This document shows positions 8,166 through 15,700 of a DNA stretch of 46,562 bases, piece after piece (position 1 is the first letter of the stretch; every line of letters starts with the position of its first letter). The DNA comes from JBCBSP01 sp964550935 (GTDB lineage: Bacteria > Pseudomonadota > Alphaproteobacteria > Caulobacterales > Maricaulaceae). Below the pieces are notes generated by a model. The model searched no databases and was not told where the DNA came from. It saw only the letters and a list, made by a program, of their open reading frames with translations. The stretch spans positions 1 through 46,562 of the forward strand of contig CAZKBB010000017.1 in the NCBI GenBank assembly GCA_964550935.1. The letters run 5' to 3'. The translations under genes and the position numbers were made by a program.

Positions 8166-8746
8166 CCCTGTTCCTGATCGCCCCGATGGCCGCGCTCGCG
8201 CTGGCCGTTCACGAGCCCCACGATCACGCCCATGAGGGCCATGATCATGGGCATGACCACGCCCACGACCACGATCACGACCACGACCACGCTCATGATC
8301 ATGGCGCCGCGGCCGGGCTCGGTGCGCACGTGCACGGCCTGGCGATGATGGACGCCGCCGCGGACGCAGAGGGCGCGCTGGAGATCATTCTGCAGAGCGC
8401 GGCCTGGAACATGGTCGGCTTCGAGCGTGCGCCCGAGGGCGAGGCTGAGATCGCCGCCGCCGAGGCCGCCGCCGAAGCGCTCGCCGGGTCCGCCGCGCCC
8501 GCGCCGTCCGAGCGCGCGCAGTGCGCGCTGGACGAGGCGCTCGTCGAGGGCGGTCCGGCCGAGGGCGACTATGTCGTGACCTGGCGCTTCACCTGTAATT
8601 CGATCGAGCGCCTGGGCGCGCTCGACGCGGGCGCGCTCTTCGCCGCGTTCGACCGGCTTGAGCGGGTGGAGGCGACCTTCTTCGCCGGCGCGCGCGCGGT
8701 GACGGCCGAGCTCGACCGCGACGACGCGGCGCTGTCGATCGACTAG
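8162..8746 (+). CDS. ZrgA/DUF2796 family zinc-uptake-associated protein
   Basis: A 194-residue protein with a short N-terminal hydrophobic segment (FLIAPMAALALAV) directly followed by a tract of about 30 residues that is nearly all His, Asp, Ala and Glu (about residues 17-47). This is an obvious metal-binding region. The DUF2796 core follows: HVHGLAMMDAA, then LEIILQSAAWNMVGFERAP, then a C-terminal part with two cysteines (QCALDEA, FTCNS). Family members named ZrgA sit in zinc-regulated loci, and DUF2796 proteins are thought to bind zinc in the periplasm. The ATGA overlap with the ZIP gene ties the two functions. There is no strong ribosome-binding site, consistent with coupling. The assignment to DUF2796 is from motif recognition. 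Confidence 0.83.
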   Translation: MTLFLIAPMAALALAVHEPHDHAHEGHDHGHDHAHDHDHDHDHAHDHGAAAGLGAHVHGLAMMDAAADAEGALEIILQSAAWNMVGFERAPEGEAEIAAAEAAAEALAGSAAPAPSERAQCALDEALVEGGPAEGDYVVTWRFTCNSIERLGALDAGALFAAFDRLERVEATFFAGARAVTAELDRDDAALSID

Positions 8747-8810
8747 GCGCGTTTCAGGCCGGACCTGGCGGCGCGGCGCCCGGCGCTTGAAGCGCGCGGC
8801 CGGCGTGCGC

Positions 8811-9374
8811 ATGTTTGCGGCCATGACGGTCCTTGATCTGATCCGCCCCGCCCTGGCCGCGTGCGCGCTCTCGCTCGCCGCCGGCGCCCCGCTTCACGCC
8901 GCCGAAGCCGATCCGCCGCGCTCTGAAGCGGTCAAGCAGCTGCAATGGGTCGACCTGCTGCCGCCGGGCGAGGTGGAGAACATCTCCCGCCTGCAGCAGA
9001 TGCAGGCCGCAAGCTCCATGGGGGTTGATCACTTCGGCTCCGAGCAGATGCCCCAGATCAAGACCTTCAATACGGTCGACGCGCTGAACGGGGAGACCGT
9101 CGCCCTGCCGGGCTATGTGCTGCCGTTCGACTTCTCCGGCTCGGGCGAGGTCTCGCGCTTTTTGCTCGTGCCTTTCGTGGGCGCATGCATCCACGTGCCC
9201 CCGCCTCCGCCGAACCAGCTGGTCTATGTCACGAGCGAGGAGTCCGTGCCGGTCTCGGGGCTCTGGGACGCGGTGATCGTGACCGGCGTGATGCGCACCG
9301 CGCGCCAGGAAAGCGACATCGCCGATGCGGCCTATACGCTCGAGCTGACCGATATAAGCCCTTACCGCCGCTAG
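8811..9374 (+). CDS. Secreted DUF3299 family protein
   Basis: About 187 residues with a Sec signal peptide (hydrophobic run LAACALSLAAGA, likely cut after PLHAAEA). The mature part has the DUF3299 pattern: LQWVDLLPPGE, FNTVDALNGETVALPGYVLPF, FLLVPFVGACIHVPPPPPNQ and GLWDAVIVTGVM. The GACIHVPPPPPNQ block with one Cys and one His looks like a metal or cofactor site. DUF3299 genes are often found beside metal-transport genes in Proteobacteria; here it follows ZIP and ZrgA by 64 bp on the same strand. The start is ambiguous: ATG 8811 or ATG 8823, neither with a good ribosome-binding site. The biochemical role is unknown. Confidence 0.8.
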   Translation: MFAAMTVLDLIRPALAACALSLAAGAPLHAAEADPPRSEAVKQLQWVDLLPPGEVENISRLQQMQAASSMGVDHFGSEQMPQIKTFNTVDALNGETVALPGYVLPFDFSGSGEVSRFLLVPFVGACIHVPPPPPNQLVYVTSEESVPVSGLWDAVIVTGVMRTARQESDIADAAYTLELTDISPYRR

Positions 9375-9456
9375 GCCTCGCGCCAGGTCCGTCGTCTGCG
9401 CGCGGCGCCGTCTCGCCGCGTTTCGATCCCGCTTCGGGCCGATTTCCGCGCCAATC

Positions 9457-9483
9457 CTGACCCCGGACCCGCCCGGTTAGCAC
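9457..9483 (+). promoter_or_regulatory. Probable promoter of the 9.49-9.65 kb small RNA
   Basis: CTGACC, 13 bp, then GTTAGCAC. This matches the Caulobacter-type pattern TTGACgs-N10-14-GCTAnAwC at most positions. It predicts a start near 9490, immediately before a strongly base-paired stretch that ends in a terminator and has no open reading frame of interest. Confidence 0.45.
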
Positions 9484-9489
9484 CATTCT

Positions 9490-9650
9490 TGCGCCGGGCG
9501 GTCCGGGGCCCGCCATGGCTGTGTCAGCGCGGCACATTCGCAAGAGGGGGGCGATTGGGCGCCGGCGCTGCCCCGTGGCGGGTCCCACCTCCTCAACCGG
9601 AGCGTAGAAGGCCGCCCTGCAGGGATCTGCAAGGCGGCCTTGTTTCTTTC
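9490..9650 (+). ncRNA. Candidate structured small RNA of about 155 nt (possibly 6S-like)
   Basis: No gene occupies 9375-9779, but this stretch looks like an RNA gene. A promoter-like pair lies at 9457-9483 and a strong terminator at 9608-9650. Between them are nested complementary segments. An 11-bp helix (9505-9515 with 9576-9586, one G-U pair) encloses a second helix (CAGCGC 9525-9530 with GCGCTG 9565-9570, extended by GGC/GCC). A small hairpin CTCC...GGAG (9589-9602) follows, and GGGCGG at 9496-9501 can pair with CCGCCC at 9612-9617. A long rod with an open internal loop and about 155 nt recalls 6S RNA, but I cannot match a conserved 6S sequence. The universal SRP-RNA tip sequence is absent. 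The identity is open; the existence of a transcript is the stronger claim. Confidence 0.5.
9608..9650 (+). terminator. Rho-independent terminator of the candidate small RNA
   Basis: Perfect 9-bp arms AAGGCCGCC / GGCGGCCTT (9608-9616 and 9633-9641) are followed by the T-rich TGTTTCTTTC. Confidence 0.85.
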
Positions 9651-9654
9651 GCGC

Positions 9655-9778
9655 GGGCGCGCCCCCTTCGGCCCTTCTGGCCGCTCCCCCCGCAGGCGGG
9701 GGAGACACAGCACCGGCGCGTACCGATGTCCTCCCCCGCGTGCGGGCGAGGTGTCGGCGGAGCCGACGGAGGGGGCCC
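9655..9778. repeat. GC-rich dispersed-type repeat with several hairpins
   Basis: This intergenic stretch holds CCCCC/GGGGG stem-loops (around 9686-9706 and 9730-9750) and a GTCGGC-GGA-GCCGAC hairpin followed by GGAGGGGG. The style resembles dispersed intergenic elements common in Caulobacterales-like genomes. It lies just downstream of the stop of the membrane protein gene, whose transcript runs leftwards into it. No second full copy is visible here; the 34.05-34.2 kb gap has related CCCCTT/AAGGGG hairpins. Confidence 0.5.
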
Positions 9779-9779
9779 G

Positions 9780-10472
9780 TCAGAACGGCTTCACGCTCGC
9801 GAAGAAGCAGGTCGCCGCGATCAGCACCCAGTAGAGATAGGCCACGCCGCGCCCGATCCCGATCGAACGTTCGAGCTTGGTCTCGGCCTCGGCGTTCGGA
9901 CCTGCGGCGAGGATGCGGAACTTGTCCTGCCACTCATGCATGATCAGGCGCAGGATCACCCCGATGATCAGCGCCAGCCCGTAGGTGAGCACCTTGGCCG
10001 AGTACCACGCCTGGCCCGGGCCGGCGTTGAACGGCCCCCAGCCTGCGAGCGAGGTCAGCCCGGTGATGATGAGCGTCGGGATGAGAAGATAACGGGTCCA
10101 GTCCTCGATCCGGTTCAGCGTCGACCAGATCGGCTTGCCGCGCGCCACGAACGCGCCCCAGGTCACGCCCATCCAGGCCGCCCAGACGAGCCACATTCCC
10201 ACCAGCCACAGCCCGCCCAGCGGCTGCACGCCCCACAGATAACCCATGTGCAGGCCAAGCGGCAGGAGCGTGATGATGCCCGTGCGCGCCAGAATGTCGA
10301 TGCGGTAGGCGGTGTCCATGTGGCGCATGCGCTCGTCATAGGACAGGCGCGGATTGACCACCTTGTAGGAGGTCTGGAACACCCCCCACTCCCCGCCCAG
10401 CCAGTACACCATCGCCAGGATGTGCAGCCAGCGCAGGATCTCCAGCTCATAGGTCGCGATGAAATCGACCAT
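9780..10472 (-). CDS. Polytopic integral membrane protein, function unknown
   Basis: A 230-residue protein with about six hydrophobic segments: LRWLHILAMVYWLGGEWGVF, a segment near GIITLLPLGLHMG, a Trp-rich segment LWLVGMWLVWAAWMG, LLIPTLIITGLTSLAG, YGLALIIGVILRLIM and VAYLYWVLIAATCFFA. The first helix carries a His and the HILAMVYWLGGEWG pattern seen in some cytochrome- or CopD/DUF2269-like membrane proteins, but I cannot assign a family with confidence. ATG 10472 is chosen because GGGGGAGGA stands upstream. The frame runs open to 10652, but that extension is coded by a palindromic repeat. A 20-bp palindrome (10531-10550) lies about 60 bp upstream of the start. Confidence 0.8.
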   Translation of the reverse strand: MVDFIATYELEILRWLHILAMVYWLGGEWGVFQTSYKVVNPRLSYDERMRHMDTAYRIDILARTGIITLLPLGLHMGYLWGVQPLGGLWLVGMWLVWAAWMGVTWGAFVARGKPIWSTLNRIEDWTRYLLIPTLIITGLTSLAGWGPFNAGPGQAWYSAKVLTYGLALIIGVILRLIMHEWQDKFRILAAGPNAEAETKLERSIGIGRGVAYLYWVLIAATCFFASVKPF

Positions 10473-10530
10473 ATGCGTCCTCCCCCGGGGCCTGGATTGC
10501 GCATTTGCGGCGCGAAAGCCCCTAGCCGTC

Positions 10531-10550
10531 GTAAATGATATACCATTTAC
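10531..10550. promoter_or_regulatory. AT-rich operator-like palindrome upstream of the membrane protein gene
   Basis: GTAAATG-ATATAC-CATTTAC has perfect 7-bp arms in a region otherwise very rich in GC. It is placed 58-78 bp upstream of the start codon at 10472, where a promoter would lie. The size and AT content suit a MarR- or GntR-type dimeric regulator. No regulator gene is adjacent. Confidence 0.5.
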
Positions 10551-10618
10551 ACAGGGCCACGCGCTCTTGGCCAGCGCCAGCGTGTCGCAGGCGGTGGGGC
10601 GTGATCGCCGCGACGTCG

Positions 10619-10700
10619 CGGGTCTTCGCTCACGCGCCGCCCGGGAGTTCATGAGAGGCGGATTGAATTCCCGGACGCGGCGAAGCCGCGATCCGGGACC
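10619..10700 (-). repeat. Palindromic intergenic repeat, copy B (inverted relative to copy A)
   Basis: The reverse complement of this 82-bp segment matches copy A (6008-6089) at about 78 of 82 positions. It includes the TTCG-loop hairpin and the aatccgcctctcatga core. It lies between bfd and the membrane protein gene. Confidence 0.88.
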
Positions 10701-10719
10701 TTGGGCCGGAAAAGCGCCT

Positions 10720-10923
10720 TTAGCCCGCCGGAGCGGTCTTTTGATCGCCTGCGACCGCGTCGGCGACTGCGCCGGTCACGAAGCGCGCGGCGTCTTCGAA
10801 GCAGGAGCCGCAGCGCGGTTTCGCGCCGCACGCCTTGAACGCGCTCGGCACGTCGGTGGCGCCGGATTGGGCGGCGGACTTGAAGTCCCGGCAGCGAAGC
10901 GCGTTGCAGATGCAGACATACAT
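10720..10923 (-). CDS. bfd: Bacterioferritin-associated ferredoxin, BFD-like [2Fe-2S] protein
   Basis: A 67-residue protein with the four-cysteine BFD pattern: MYVCICNA (Cys4, Cys6) and ACGAKPRCGSC. The family binds a [2Fe-2S] cluster and passes electrons to bacterioferritin to mobilise stored iron; it is normally made under iron limitation. The gene starts at ATG 10921-10923. Two imperfect Fur-box-like sequences lie 45-95 bp upstream, consistent with iron control. Its likely partner bfr is at 6.6 kb on the other strand. Length and cysteine spacing fit well, although BFD-like domains also occur as parts of other proteins. Confidence 0.88.
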   Translation of the reverse strand: MYVCICNALRCRDFKSAAQSGATDVPSAFKACGAKPRCGSCFEDAARFVTGAVADAVAGDQKTAPAG

Positions 10924-10968
10924 GGGCGCGGCTCTTGATCGGTTGCGACGCGGCGCGTCAGAGGCGTC

Positions 10969-11017
10969 TGCAAATCAGTCTCAACACGCTGCGTCTGTTG
11001 CGAATGAAAGTCAATTA
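10969..11017 (-). promoter_or_regulatory. Two possible Fur-box-like sites upstream of bfd
   Basis: TGCAAATCAGTCTCAACA at 10969 and TTGCGAATGAAAGTCAATTA at 10998 both contain TGCrAAT-like halves and loosely match alphaproteobacterial Fur operators (TGCAAATnAnnnTCATTTGCA style). They lie 46 and 75 bp upstream of the bfd start. The matches are imperfect. Confidence 0.35.
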
Positions 11018-11113
11018 AGAACTACGCCGACAATCGCTGCGCGGCGCTGCGGCGCATGGGCGCAGGGCGTGCCCCGGCGGCGGTGTCGGCCGCGCGTCCG
11101 CCGCTGCGTCGTC

Positions 11114-11136
11114 TTGCGCAAGGCGGGGTCTATATG
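11114..11136 (+). promoter_or_regulatory. Possible gltDB promoter
   Basis: TTGCGC is followed after 9 bp by TCTATATG, which partly fits the Caulobacter-type -35/-10 pair; the spacer is slightly short. It lies in a short AT-rich pocket (11129-11165) about 160 bp upstream of gltD. I see no convincing sigma-54 site (TGGCACN5TTGC) here. Confidence 0.25.
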
Positions 11137-11293
11137 GTGCAATGCAATATTGTCCGTACAAATCTGGCGCGACCGGTCGAGAATTTCGCCCCAGGGTCCC
11201 GCGCCCGGCGGGCCTGCCGATAAGGTCTGTCGCGACAGCGGACGCAAAACGGGTGGGACGCGCAAGACGCGCCCCGGTGAAGGAGACGCCGCC

Positions 11294-12739
11294 ATGCTCA
11301 AGTTCACGAAGGTGGACCAGCACTATCCCGAAAAGCGCACGGCCGAGGACCGCCGCGGCGATTTCGAGGAGATCTACGCGCCCTTCAAACCGGACGCGGC
11401 TGAAGACCAGGCTGCGCGCTGCTCGCAATGCGGCGTGCCGTTCTGTCAGTCCGGCTGCCCGCTGCACAACGACATCCCCGACTGGCTGATGCTGGCCGCG
11501 GAAGGGCGCATGGAGGAGGCCTATGAGCGCTCCTCGGCGACCTCGACCATGCCGGAGATCTGCGGGCGCATCTGCCCCCAGGACCGTTTGTGCGAAGGCG
11601 CATGCGTGATCGAGCAATCCGGCCACGGCTCGGTCACCATCGGGTCGGTGGAGACCTGGATCACCGAGACCGCCTGGGAGAACGGCTGGATCAAGCCGAT
11701 CAAGCCGGCGAGCGAGAGCGGCTTCTCGGTCGGGGTCATCGGGTCCGGGCCCGCGGGCCTGTCCGCGGCGGAGCGCCTGCGCGAACAGGGCCACCAGGTG
11801 ACGATCTACGACCGGTATGACCGCGCGGGCGGGCTGTTGGTCTACGGCATCCCGAACTTCAAGCTCGACAAGGACGTGGTGGTGCGCCGCACCGAGCGCC
11901 TCAAGGAGAGCGGGGTGCGCTTCGAGCTGAACTTCACCGTGGGCGAAGACGCCACGTTGGAGGATCTGCGCGCACGGCACGACGCCCTTTTGATCGCGAC
12001 CGGCGCCTATAAGGCGCGCGCGCTGACCTGCCCGGGCGGGGGCGGGCGCGGCCTGGTGCCCGCGCTTGAGTATCTCACTGCGTCAAACCGGCGCGGCTTC
12101 GGCGAGACGATCGAGGATAACGGCCGGCTCGACGCGCGCGGCAAGCGCGTCGTGGTGATCGGCGGCGGGGACACCGCGATGGACTGCGTGCGTACCGCGG
12201 TGCGCCAGGGCGCGGACGCGGTCAGCTGTCTTTACCGGCGCGACCGGGAGAACATGCCCGGCTCTGCGCGCGAGGTGAAACACGCTGAAGAAGAAGGCGT
12301 GGTGTTTGAATGGCTCGCCGCGCCGGCGGCCATCCTCGGCGATGCGGAGACGGCCACCGGCGTTCGCGCCCAGCGCATGCAGCTCGGCGCGGCCGACGCG
12401 GACGGGCGACGCCGGCCCGAACCCATGGAGGGCGGCGAGTTCGATCTCGACGCCGATCTTGTCATCGCCGCGCTCGGCTTCGAGCCGGAGGACCTGCCCA
12501 AGCTGTTCGGCGCGCCGGAGCTGCGCGTCAGCCCGCGCGGCACGATCCGCACCGACCGCCGGCGCGAGACCGAGCTGAAGGGCGTCTACGCCGCCGGGGA
12601 CATCATCCGCGGCGCCTCGCTCGTGGTGTGGGCGGTGCGCGACGGCATCGATGCGGCCCGCTCCATCAATGAGGACCTCGCCGCCAAGGCCGAAGCCGCC
12701 GCCGAGGCGGCCCCGATGCAAGCGGAGCCCGCCGAATGA
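11294..12739 (+). CDS. gltD: Glutamate synthase (NADPH) small subunit
   Basis: The beta subunit of NADPH-GOGAT. It takes electrons from NADPH through FAD and [4Fe-4S] clusters and passes them to the large subunit, which makes glutamate from glutamine and 2-oxoglutarate. It is 481 residues long. Two four-Cys clusters are at 43-46-51-55 (CSQCGVPFCQSGC) and 90-94-100-104 (CGRICPQDRLC). The FAD-binding GSGPAGL comes next, then NADPH-binding GGGDTAMDCVRTA and a C-terminal YAAGDIIRG. The start is ATG 11294 with GAAGGAG upstream; the frame is open earlier, but only the segment from MLKFTK is homologous. The stop overlaps the gltB start (ATGA), so the subunits are coupled. Confidence 0.96.
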   Translation: MLKFTKVDQHYPEKRTAEDRRGDFEEIYAPFKPDAAEDQAARCSQCGVPFCQSGCPLHNDIPDWLMLAAEGRMEEAYERSSATSTMPEICGRICPQDRLCEGACVIEQSGHGSVTIGSVETWITETAWENGWIKPIKPASESGFSVGVIGSGPAGLSAAERLREQGHQVTIYDRYDRAGGLLVYGIPNFKLDKDVVVRRTERLKESGVRFELNFTVGEDATLEDLRARHDALLIATGAYKARALTCPGGGGRGLVPALEYLTASNRRGFGETIEDNGRLDARGKRVVVIGGGDTAMDCVRTAVRQGADAVSCLYRRDRENMPGSAREVKHAEEEGVVFEWLAAPAAILGDAETATGVRAQRMQLGAADADGRRRPEPMEGGEFDLDADLVIAALGFEPEDLPKLFGAPELRVSPRGTIRTDRRRETELKGVYAAGDIIRGASLVVWAVRDGIDAARSINEDLAAKAEAAAEAAPMQAEPAE

Positions 12740-15700
12740 GCCCGTTCGACCATGCCGGTCCCGGCCGGGGCGCGCCCTGGCGCCCTGAAGCCTATGAAGC
12801 TGAACGCGCGCGCCTGATCGAAGCGCGCTCGATCGAGCCTGACGCGGACCGCGACGCGTGCGGGGTGGGACTGGTCGCTGCGATCGACGGCAAGCCGCGC
12901 CGCGACGTGGTCGTGCTCGCCATCAATTCGCTCAAGGCCGTCTGGCACCGCGGCGCGGTGGACGCGGACGGGCGCACCGGCGACGGGGCGGGCGTGCGCA
13001 TCGGCGTGCCCCAGGACTTCTTCAAGGCCGAAGTCGCGCGCACCGGCCACCAGGCCGGCGACGGGCCGGTCGCGGTGGGCATGGTGTTCCTGCCGCGCAC
13101 CGACTTCGCCGCGCAGGAGCGCGCGCGCACCATCGTGGAGACCGAGATCCTGCGCGCCGGGTTTCGCCTGTTCGGCTGGCGCCAGCCTCCGGTGAACCCG
13201 ACCGTGCTCGGCGAGAAGGCCGCCGCGACGCGGCCTGCGATCGAGCAGATCCTGTTCGCCGACATGCGCGGGCGCGACGCCCAGCTTCTCGATCGCCTGC
13301 TCTACATCGTGCGCCGGCGCATCGAGGCGCGCGCGAGAGAGCACGCCATCCCGGGCTTCTACATCGCGTCGCTGTCCACGCGCGACATCATCTACAAGGG
13401 CATGTTCCTCGCCGAGGCGATCGACGAGTTCTATCCCGACTTAAAGGACGATCGCTTCGTCTCGCCCTTCGCGATCTTCCACCAGCGCTACTCCACGAAC
13501 ACCTTCCCGGAGTGGAAGCTGGCTCAGCCCTTCCGCATGCTCGCCCATAACGGCGAGATCAACACGCTCAAGGGCAACCGCAACTGGATGAAGAGCCATG
13601 AGATCCTCATGGCCTCGGAAGCCTTCGGCGAGGACGCCGAGGCGATCAAGCCGGTGATCCAGGCCGGCTCCTCGGACTCCGCCGCGCTGGACCAGGTGTT
13701 CGAGGTGCTGGTGCGCGCCGGGCGAACCCCGCCCATGGCCAAGGCGCTCCTGATCCCGGAAGCGTGGTCGAAGCGCGCCGGCATCATGCCGGCGGCCCAT
13801 CGCGGGCTCTATGAGTACTGCAACTCGGTGATCGAGCCCTGGGACGGGCCGGCCGCGATCGCCGCGTGCGACGGGCGCTGGGCGATCGCCGGGCTCGACC
13901 GCAACGGGCTGCGCCCGCTGCGCTGGAGCCTGACCGAGGACGGGCTTCTGGCGGTCGGCTCGGAGACCGGCATGACCCCGGTCGACCCGGCCACGGTGAC
14001 GCGCCGCGGGATGGTCGAGCCGGGGCGCATGATCGGCGTTGATCTGGACACCGGGACCTTCCACGACGCGGACTCGCTGCTCGACGAGCTGGCCGGCAAG
14101 CACCCCTATGAAGCTTGGCTCGCCAACGTGCGCGACATCGAGGCCGAGGTCGGCCCGGGCGATGAGCCCATCCTGTACCCGGACGAGGAGCGCCTGCGCC
14201 GCCAGGCCGCCGCCGGGCTCACGCTTGAGGAGATCGAGATCATCCTTTCGCCCATGGCCGAGACCGGTAAGGAGGCGATCGGCTCGATGGGCGACGACAG
14301 CCCGCTGGCGGTTCTGTCGAACCGCTATCGGCCGATCTATCACTATTTCAGGCAGAACTTCTCCCAGGTCACCAACCCGCCCATCGACCCTCTGCGCGAG
14401 GGCCGGGTGATGAGCCTGAAGACACGGTTCAAGAACCTCGGCAACATCTTGGCCCAGGACGAGACCCAGACCGACGTGTTCGTGCTGGACAGTCCGATCC
14501 TGACCAACGGCATGCATGAGCGCCTGCGCGACTTTCTGGGCGACGGCGTGGTGGAGGTGGACTGCACCTTCCCGGCCAAGGACGCGACGGGCACGGGGCG
14601 CGCGCTGATGCAGGCGGTCCACCGCATTCGAGAGGCCGCGGCCGAGGCCGTGCGCGGCGGGGCGGCGCACATCGTCATGACCGATGAGGCGCAGGGCCCT
14701 GAGCGCTGCCCCGTCCCGATGGCGCTCGCGATCGGCGCGACGCACGCGTATCTGACCGGGGAGGGGCTTCGCACCTACACCTCGCTCAACGCGCGCGCCG
14801 CGGACGCCTCGGACGCCCACGCCTGCGCGGTGTTGATCGGGCTCGGTGCGACCACCGTGAACCCGTACATGGCCTTCGAGACGATCGCGACGCGCGAGGT
14901 GCGCGGGCTGAAAGGCCTGAGCGTCAACGACAAGGCGCTGAACATGAAGGCCGCCTTCGATGCGGGCCTTCTCAAGATCATGTCCAAGATGGGCATCTCG
15001 GTGATCTCGTCCTATCGCGGCGGGTGCAATTTCGAGCTCCTGGGGCTCTCCCGCGCGCTCGCGGACGAGTATCTCGGCGGGGTCACCAGCCGCATCTCCG
15101 GCGTCGGGCTGGCGGGGCTGGAGACCAAGCTCTCAGAGCTGCACGACTGGGCCTGGCGCGACCGCGACGCGGTGCGCCTGCCTGTGGGCGGCTTCTATCG
15201 CCAGCGCTCCTCCGGCGAGGCCCATGCGGTGGAGGCCGAAAGCGTCTACGCGCTGCAGAAGGCCGTGCGCGAAGAGGATTACGCGAGCTATCGCCGCTTC
15301 ATCGAGATCCATGAGGCGCGCGATCCGATCCAGCTGCGCGATCTTCTCGACATGCGCGCGCTCGGCGCCTCGATCGAGGTGGGCGCGTGCGAGAGCGTCA
15401 ACGAGATCCGCCAGCGCTTCGTCACGCCGGGCATGAGCCTGGGCGCGCTGTCGCCGGAAGCCCATGGCGCGCTCAACATCGCCATGAACAGGATCGGGGC
15501 GAAGTCGGTCTCCGGCGAGGGCGGCGAGGACCCCAAGCGCTACACCCCGCTGCCCAACGGCGACAACATGAACTCCGCGGTCAAGCAGGTCGCCTCGGGC
15601 CGCTTCGGCGTGACGGCGGAGTATCTCAACCAGTGCCGCGAGATCGAGATCAAGGTGGCCCAGGGCGCCAAGCCCGGCGAGGGCGGCCAGCTGCCCGGCT

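Noticed and set aside
8200..8320. Tandem DNA repeat or CRISPR-like array in the CAC/GAC-rich stretch
   Set aside because: It encodes a His/Asp-rich metal-binding tract inside the DUF2796 gene; there are no spacers or repeat units of fixed length.
9490..9650. SRP (4.5S) RNA
   Set aside because: The near-universal tip sequence GGTCAGGTCCGGAAGGAAGC is not present, so only an unassigned or 6S-like RNA remains possible.
10473..10652. 60-codon N-terminal extension of the membrane protein at 9.8-10.5 kb
   Set aside because: It is coded by repeat copy B and the palindrome region. ATG 10472 has a strong GGAGGA site.
11129..11165. Sigma-54 promoter and NtrC site for gltDB
   Set aside because: No TGGCAC-N5-TTGC match and no paired GCAC...GTGC site of the right spacing is seen in the 370-bp gap.
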